Assembly (NCBI GenBank): GCA_016218275.1
Contig: JACREK010000173.1
Location: forward strand, 1-10,015
Direction: 5' to 3'
DNA length: 10,015 bases
From: Candidatus Gottesmanbacteria bacterium
Lineage (GTDB): Bacteria > Patescibacteriota > Microgenomatia > 2-02-FULL-39-11
The notes beneath the pieces were generated by a model. It had not been told where the DNA came from. It saw nothing but the letters and a program-made list of their open reading frames with translations, and did no database searches. Of this stretch, positions 6,321-10,015 are shown one piece after another. The first letter of the stretch is position 1, and every line of letters starts with the position of its first letter. Position numbers and translations under genes: made by a program.

Positions 6321-7368
6321 AAGGCGATTATTTCTTGGCATACTTGTGAAGATTTTTTCTATTTTTTTTGGTATCGTTTTATTTTTGGTATCTGCGGAAT
6401 TGGCTTTAAGGATTTTCGGATACAAGAAGCCTGCGTATAGTACTATATTATTACCCGCTGCCCATGAGGCCGAGCATTTTGGATTGATATCTAATGCAGA
6501 AGGATGGATTGATGGGGTACATGTCAAGCTTAATTCTAAAGGATTGAGGGATAGGGAGTATTCTTTTAAAAAAGATAGCGGCGTTTTCAGGATATTCATT
6601 TTAGGCCGGTGCGTTGTTTTTGGGCACGGTGTTGAATCAGAAAAGGCTTATCCTAAGCGGCTGGAGTTATTGTTAAATAAAAACAATGGTCCGCAGGATA
6701 AGAGACGATATGAAGTTATTAACGGAGGAATCCCTGGGCAGGGCAGGTGGCCTACCCATGTAGAATTTTTTAAAAAAGAAGCGATAAAGTATCAACCGGA
6801 TATGTTGATTTTTCAATGGGAGATAAGGCCAAGCAGATGGGATGCGGTGAGGCAGCGGCAGCCTTTCTGGGTCAATTTTTTTGCCCTAAATGTAGTTTCT
6901 AGGATGCCGAAAGGATTGTGTTTGACTTGGTTTCTCTATGAAAAACTCAAGTTTTACAAATGGCAATTTTATTGGCAAGAAATAATGAAAGAAAAGGATG
7001 GTGAGATTAATTATATAAATGAAAGATATTCCGAATCAGGGGTGGAGTGGTATGAAGATAAGCGCTCTCTCGAAGCACTTTTTAGTTTTGCTCAAGAAAA
7101 TAATATTTCAGTTATGGTTATGATTCTGCCTTGGATGAATTATTTTAATCAGGACCATCCTTTCCAGCGTCTCTATTCTTTAGTTATCGATATTTGTGAT
7201 AGCTATAAAATCAAAACATTGAACTTTTTTGATTATTTCAAAACGATAAATCCTAGCCAGTTATGGCTTGGGAATGACGATCGCCGCCCGAATAGATACG
7301 CGCATGAGATCATGGCTCAAGCAATCTATGAGAAACTGATCAAAGAAGGGTTCTTAAAACATCACTAA
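6313..7368 (+). CDS. Membrane-anchored SGNH-fold protein with degenerate active site
   Basis: A 351-residue protein with an N-terminal membrane helix (about 7-29) followed by ELALRIFGYKKP, a typical start for anchored SGNH proteins. It follows the SGNH plan of the gene at 776: LNSKGLRD (73-80) and FRIFILGRCVVFGHGV (92-107) align with the same blocks there. The catalytic Ser position is Cys100 (GRC for GDS/GAS), the Asn position is Arg172 (IRP for LND), and the His position is Arg325 (DDRRPN for DPTHPN). Gly141 and Asp322 remain. It therefore probably cannot work as a normal SGNH esterase. It may be a glycan-binding or scaffold pseudoenzyme, or use Cys100 in another chemistry. The gene is intact, with no frameshift, so the changes look selected rather than decayed. 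It is 34 bases upstream of the phosphodiesterase/sulfatase-like gene. Confidence 0.8.
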   Translation: MDKRRLFLGILVKIFSIFFGIVLFLVSAELALRIFGYKKPAYSTILLPAAHEAEHFGLISNAEGWIDGVHVKLNSKGLRDREYSFKKDSGVFRIFILGRCVVFGHGVESEKAYPKRLELLLNKNNGPQDKRRYEVINGGIPGQGRWPTHVEFFKKEAIKYQPDMLIFQWEIRPSRWDAVRQRQPFWVNFFALNVVSRMPKGLCLTWFLYEKLKFYKWQFYWQEIMKEKDGEINYINERYSESGVEWYEDKRSLEALFSFAQENNISVMVMILPWMNYFNQDHPFQRLYSLVIDICDSYKIKTLNFFDYFKTINPSQLWLGNDDRRPNRYAHEIMAQAIYEKLIKEGFLKHH

Positions 7369-7402
7369 TAACCATAATTTTAGATTACGCTTAAGGTCCA
7401 AA

Positions 7403-9847
7403 ATGAAAAAAAAGTTAAATGTTTTTAAGGTAACTGTAATAGCTATATTTGCAGTTGCAGCACTTGTTTTTTCTGTTTTTGATTATGTCTGTTCAGCAGA
7501 TTCAGATGTGAGCGGAAAATCAAAAAACATTATATTGTTCGGTTGGGATGGAGTTCAGCGCGAGCATCTGATGGAAATGTTGGCTAAAGGCAGGCTGCCA
7601 AACCTGCAAAAGTTAATCCAGGAAGGCGGCATAGTTAATACGGAGGTGACTACGGGTGCAACCTGTACTAAACCAGGCTGGACAGAGATACTTACAGGCT
7701 ATAGCGCCCTGCGCTTGGGGATACCAGATAACAAAAACTATCGCTCAATCCCAATGGGATATACTATTTTTGAGAGACTGAAAGCATATTTCGGAAATGA
7801 TGGCATTAAAACAATTTTTGTATCTGGAAAAGGAAGACATTTGGGGTGTAGAGGCGTTCACGAGATCTGTATTAACTGCCCTGTAAGACACCCGTTGACG
7901 CAGGTTGAAACCGGATGGTGGGATAGAAAATTGTATAAGGCACCGGTAAAAGGAAAAAAAGAACATTGGGTGACGAGGGAAAGCGAGCCGTACTATAATG
8001 CTACGGGATCATTTGATTTTCATGCGATAAACTTAGGTATCGCAAGAAACGTAGGCAAAAAAATAATGGAGGCTTTGGATAGGTTTCGTGGTTATCGCTT
8101 TTTTGCTTTTTTTCATTTTGACGAACCCGACAGACAGGGGCATGTCTATGGCGAGAATTCGCAGGAATACAGTCAGGCGCTGGAGGATCTTGATTCCCTG
8201 CTTGGAGCCACTGTAAGAAAGCTTAAGAAATTAGGCATATACGATAACACGGAGATTTTTGTGACGACCGACCACGGTATGGACGAAGGATTGCGCGTAC
8301 ATATTAATTCACCCCATACGTTTCTTGCTATAAATAATAAGAGGCTATTGCGGAGTGGAGATCGTAAAGATATTACTCCAACCATATTGGAAGCATACGG
8401 CATTAGCCAGGATTTTATAGAACCGCCCCTGAACGGCAAGTCCCTTTTTGTTACCAAAGACTACAATTTAATAATGATTTCTCTTTCCAATGTTGCGGCC
8501 GAGCATATGAGTTTATATGGGTATAAAAGAAAAACCACCCCAAATTTAGAAAAATGGGCCCGCGATGCAATCGTTTTTGAAAATACTTTTTCGCAAGCTT
8601 CGTGGACACTTCCTGTGGCCACATCGCTTTTTACTTCTTTATACCCTTATACACACGGAGTGGTGGATAGATATAAAAATAATATCTTGGATAATAATAT
8701 AATGACTTTACCTGAGGTTTTGGCAGGTAAGGGGTACAGAACCGCAGCTTTTACAGGAGGGCTTGATTATGATCGCAAATTTGGCCATATGAGAGGTTTT
8801 AAAGAAATTGAGGAAGTCAAGACAGACCAGATCTGGCCTGCAAATCAAAGCAATTTTTCTGTAATATTTAATAAAGGCCTGGAATGGTTGAAAAAAGAAT
8901 CAGATAGCAGATTCTTCCTCTTTTTGCATGGTTATGATGCTCATTGTCCCTTTACTCCACCGGAAAAATTCAAAGGGGTTTTTTCTTCAAAAGGAGGAAA
9001 AAACATTTGTGTTGACAATACTCTTTGTCTTAGGGGATACGAAACTCAGGAAACAGGGAAATTTGAAGCTTATTATCACAGAACGGCAAATACGGAGAAG
9101 ATCATTTTAACTAAAGACGACATAGAATATCTGGAGGCTTTATATGACGAGGAAATTTTGTCCGTAGATAGTTTAGTCTCGGGTTTTTTAAGTAAGTTGG
9201 GGCCAAGAATTTTAGACAAGACCATCATCGTAATTTTTTCGGATCACGGAGAAATGTTCGCTAAACACGGCCGGTTCGGTAGGGCTGGCACCACGCGTGG
9301 GACATTATACGACGACGTGTTGCATGTACCTTTGATCATTAAAATACCAGGTCATAAGCCGGGCGTCGTAAAAGGGCTGGCGCAAATCATTGATGTAATG
9401 CCTACCTTGCTGGATATCCTAAATATATCCGTTACTCAGAAAGTCCAGGGAAAGAACTTGGTGGCATTGATAGAAAACAATGCAATAGCGAATGAGTATG
9501 TATTTGCAGGTTCAAGGTTTGGGGGGCCAGCTCATCTTTTGTACAAAACCGAGAGTTCGGACGAATCCATCAGAAGCGATAGGTTCAAATTGATACGCGA
9601 GGTTAAATTCTTGCATTTTGGAAAAGATGAAAGTAAAAAAGAAGAAACTTATGAATTATACGATTTGGCGAAAGATTCGGATGAATTGTACAACGTTATA
9701 GACAAAGAGATTGATGTCGGCAATCTCTTGAAAGAAAAGTTGAATGAGTGGAGAGAAGGATCGCTAAGATTTTTTAGCCCTCAGTCAAAAACAAAGGAGT
9801 TGCCTCGAGGTCTAATTAAGGAGTTAAAAGAAAGTGGATATTGGTGA
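7403..9847 (+). CDS. Exported two-domain alkaline-phosphatase-superfamily protein (phosphodiesterase-like plus sulfatase-like)
   Basis: An 814-residue protein. MKKKLNVFK and a hydrophobic stretch (about 10-26), with possible cleavage near CSA-DS, suggest Sec export. Domain 1 (about 40-350) is of the type I phosphodiesterase/nucleotide pyrophosphatase kind: Asp49 in GWDGV, nucleophile Thr89 in CTKPGWTEILTG, Asp243 and His247 in EPDRQGH, Asp290-His291 in TTDHGM, and likely His305. This is a full two-metal set. Domain 2 (about 352-790) is sulfatase-like: LYGYKRKTTPNL, SWTLPVATSLFTSLYP, HGYDAH, FSDHGE (Asp614, His615), KHG, HVPLII and RSDRFKLI. It carries Thr402 where sulfatases have the formylglycine Cys, and Ser362-Asn363 where the first metal Asp is expected. 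Domain 2 is thus not a classical sulfatase and may be inactive. Domain 1 likely cleaves a phosphodiester or phosphoglycan bond outside the cytoplasm; the substrate is unknown. Shine-Dalgarno TAAGG (7391-7395) supports ATG 7403. Confidence 0.87.
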   Translation: MKKKLNVFKVTVIAIFAVAALVFSVFDYVCSADSDVSGKSKNIILFGWDGVQREHLMEMLAKGRLPNLQKLIQEGGIVNTEVTTGATCTKPGWTEILTGYSALRLGIPDNKNYRSIPMGYTIFERLKAYFGNDGIKTIFVSGKGRHLGCRGVHEICINCPVRHPLTQVETGWWDRKLYKAPVKGKKEHWVTRESEPYYNATGSFDFHAINLGIARNVGKKIMEALDRFRGYRFFAFFHFDEPDRQGHVYGENSQEYSQALEDLDSLLGATVRKLKKLGIYDNTEIFVTTDHGMDEGLRVHINSPHTFLAINNKRLLRSGDRKDITPTILEAYGISQDFIEPPLNGKSLFVTKDYNLIMISLSNVAAEHMSLYGYKRKTTPNLEKWARDAIVFENTFSQASWTLPVATSLFTSLYPYTHGVVDRYKNNILDNNIMTLPEVLAGKGYRTAAFTGGLDYDRKFGHMRGFKEIEEVKTDQIWPANQSNFSVIFNKGLEWLKKESDSRFFLFLHGYDAHCPFTPPEKFKGVFSSKGGKNICVDNTLCLRGYETQETGKFEAYYHRTANTEKIILTKDDIEYLEALYDEEILSVDSLVSGFLSKLGPRILDKTIIVIFSDHGEMFAKHGRFGRAGTTRGTLYDDVLHVPLIIKIPGHKPGVVKGLAQIIDVMPTLLDILNISVTQKVQGKNLVALIENNAIANEYVFAGSRFGGPAHLLYKTESSDESIRSDRFKLIREVKFLHFGKDESKKEETYELYDLAKDSDELYNVIDKEIDVGNLLKEKLNEWREGSLRFFSPQSKTKELPRGLIKELKESGYW

Positions 9848-9907
9848 TTGTGGCGGCCTTGCCATAGAAAATTAGATCAAGTCTTTTTTTTCCTGTAAAT
9901 TCGGTTA
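9848..9907. other. Gap between convergent genes; weak terminator-like elements
   Basis: The sequence holds an inverted repeat TGTGGC/GCCATA (9849-9854 and 9861-9866, six pairs including one G-U, loop of six) and a run of eight Ts at 9884-9891. They are 17 bases apart, too far for a standard intrinsic terminator. A three-pair AGA/TCT stem directly before the Ts is weak. The end of the plus-strand transcript may lie here, but the sequence does not prove it. Confidence 0.3.
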
Positions 9908-10015
9908 TTAAAGGGCATTGGTTTTCTTAGGCGTTCTTGATTTAATATTCCGTTCTTTGATAGCGGCATGGCCTAATTGATCGCGCAGTGTTATGATTTT
10001 TGCTTGTTCGTCAAA
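9908..10015 (-). CDS. C-terminal end of an unidentified minus-strand gene (5' partial)
   Basis: On the minus strand a frame enters from the right edge and runs 35 codons to TAA (complement of 9908-9910). It reads FDEQAKIITLRDQLGHAAI and goes on to a basic tail ending KKTNAL. The mix of charged and hydrophobic residues looks like a real helical C-terminus with a Lys/Arg-rich end, but 35 codons is short and I recognise no family. Being convergent with the plus-strand genes, it would mark the end of the operon. Confidence is moderate to low because only the tail is visible. Confidence 0.45.
   Translation of the reverse strand, partial: FDEQAKIITLRDQLGHAAIKERNIKSRTPKKTNAL

Noticed and set aside
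7403..7505. Lipoprotein signal with Cys30 as lipidation site
   Set aside because: The residues before the Cys (FDYVC) do not fit a lipobox such as LAGC; an ordinary signal peptide or anchor is more likely.
8928..9110. Short plus-strand frame inside the large two-domain gene
   Set aside because: It lies wholly inside a clear coding region in another frame, with no Shine-Dalgarno and no protein-like features.
9849..9891. Rho-independent terminator
   Set aside because: The best hairpin is short, contains a wobble pair, and is 17 bases from the T-run, so it is recorded only as a weak element.

Overview
The window is a dense block of protein-coding genes. Nine lie on the plus strand, and the tail of one probable gene lies on the minus strand at the right edge. 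No rRNA, tRNA, CRISPR array or insertion sequence is visible. The low-GC sequence, short gaps and gene families (membrane-anchored SGNH proteins, TPR-SGNH fusions, a DUF5989 protein, a B12-type radical SAM enzyme, alkaline-phosphatase-superfamily proteins) suggest an uncultivated Gram-negative-type bacterium. Candidatus Omnitrophota or a relative is my best guess, from gene style only; there is no phylogenetic marker here.

Layout. (1) Positions 2-703: the 3' end of a TPR protein whose last part is the C-terminal block of an SGNH hydrolase; its three full repeats are nearly identical in DNA. (2) 776-1981: a membrane-anchored SGNH hydrolase with an apparently complete active site and a TPR-like insert. 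(3) 1999-3633: a DUF5989 protein, a 63-residue membrane protein, a PP-loop ATP pyrophosphatase with a CxxC motif, and a 125-residue two-helix membrane protein. (4) 3637-4857: a SufS-type cysteine desulfurase. (5) 4878-6320: a B12-binding-type radical SAM protein. (6) 6313-7368: a second membrane-anchored SGNH protein, paralogous to the first, with Ser, Asn and His of the active site replaced. (7) 7403-9847: a signal-peptide-bearing fusion of a phosphodiesterase-like and a sulfatase-like domain, the second lacking a key metal ligand. (8) 9908-10015, minus strand: a convergent partial frame.

From 776 to 9847 adjacent genes are separated by at most 34 bases, and two junctions overlap (4 and 8 bases), so they are probably one operon. 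The export-associated proteins (SGNH, phosphodiesterase/sulfatase-like) point to building or decorating a cell-surface glycan or lipid. Between them sit a cysteine desulfurase (a persulfide sulfur donor), a PP-loop ATPase (often an activator for thiolation) and a radical SAM enzyme. Working hypothesis: the operon makes a sulfur-containing or otherwise unusual group that is moved to the envelope and attached or trimmed there. This is inferred from gene content; no substrate can be read from the sequence.
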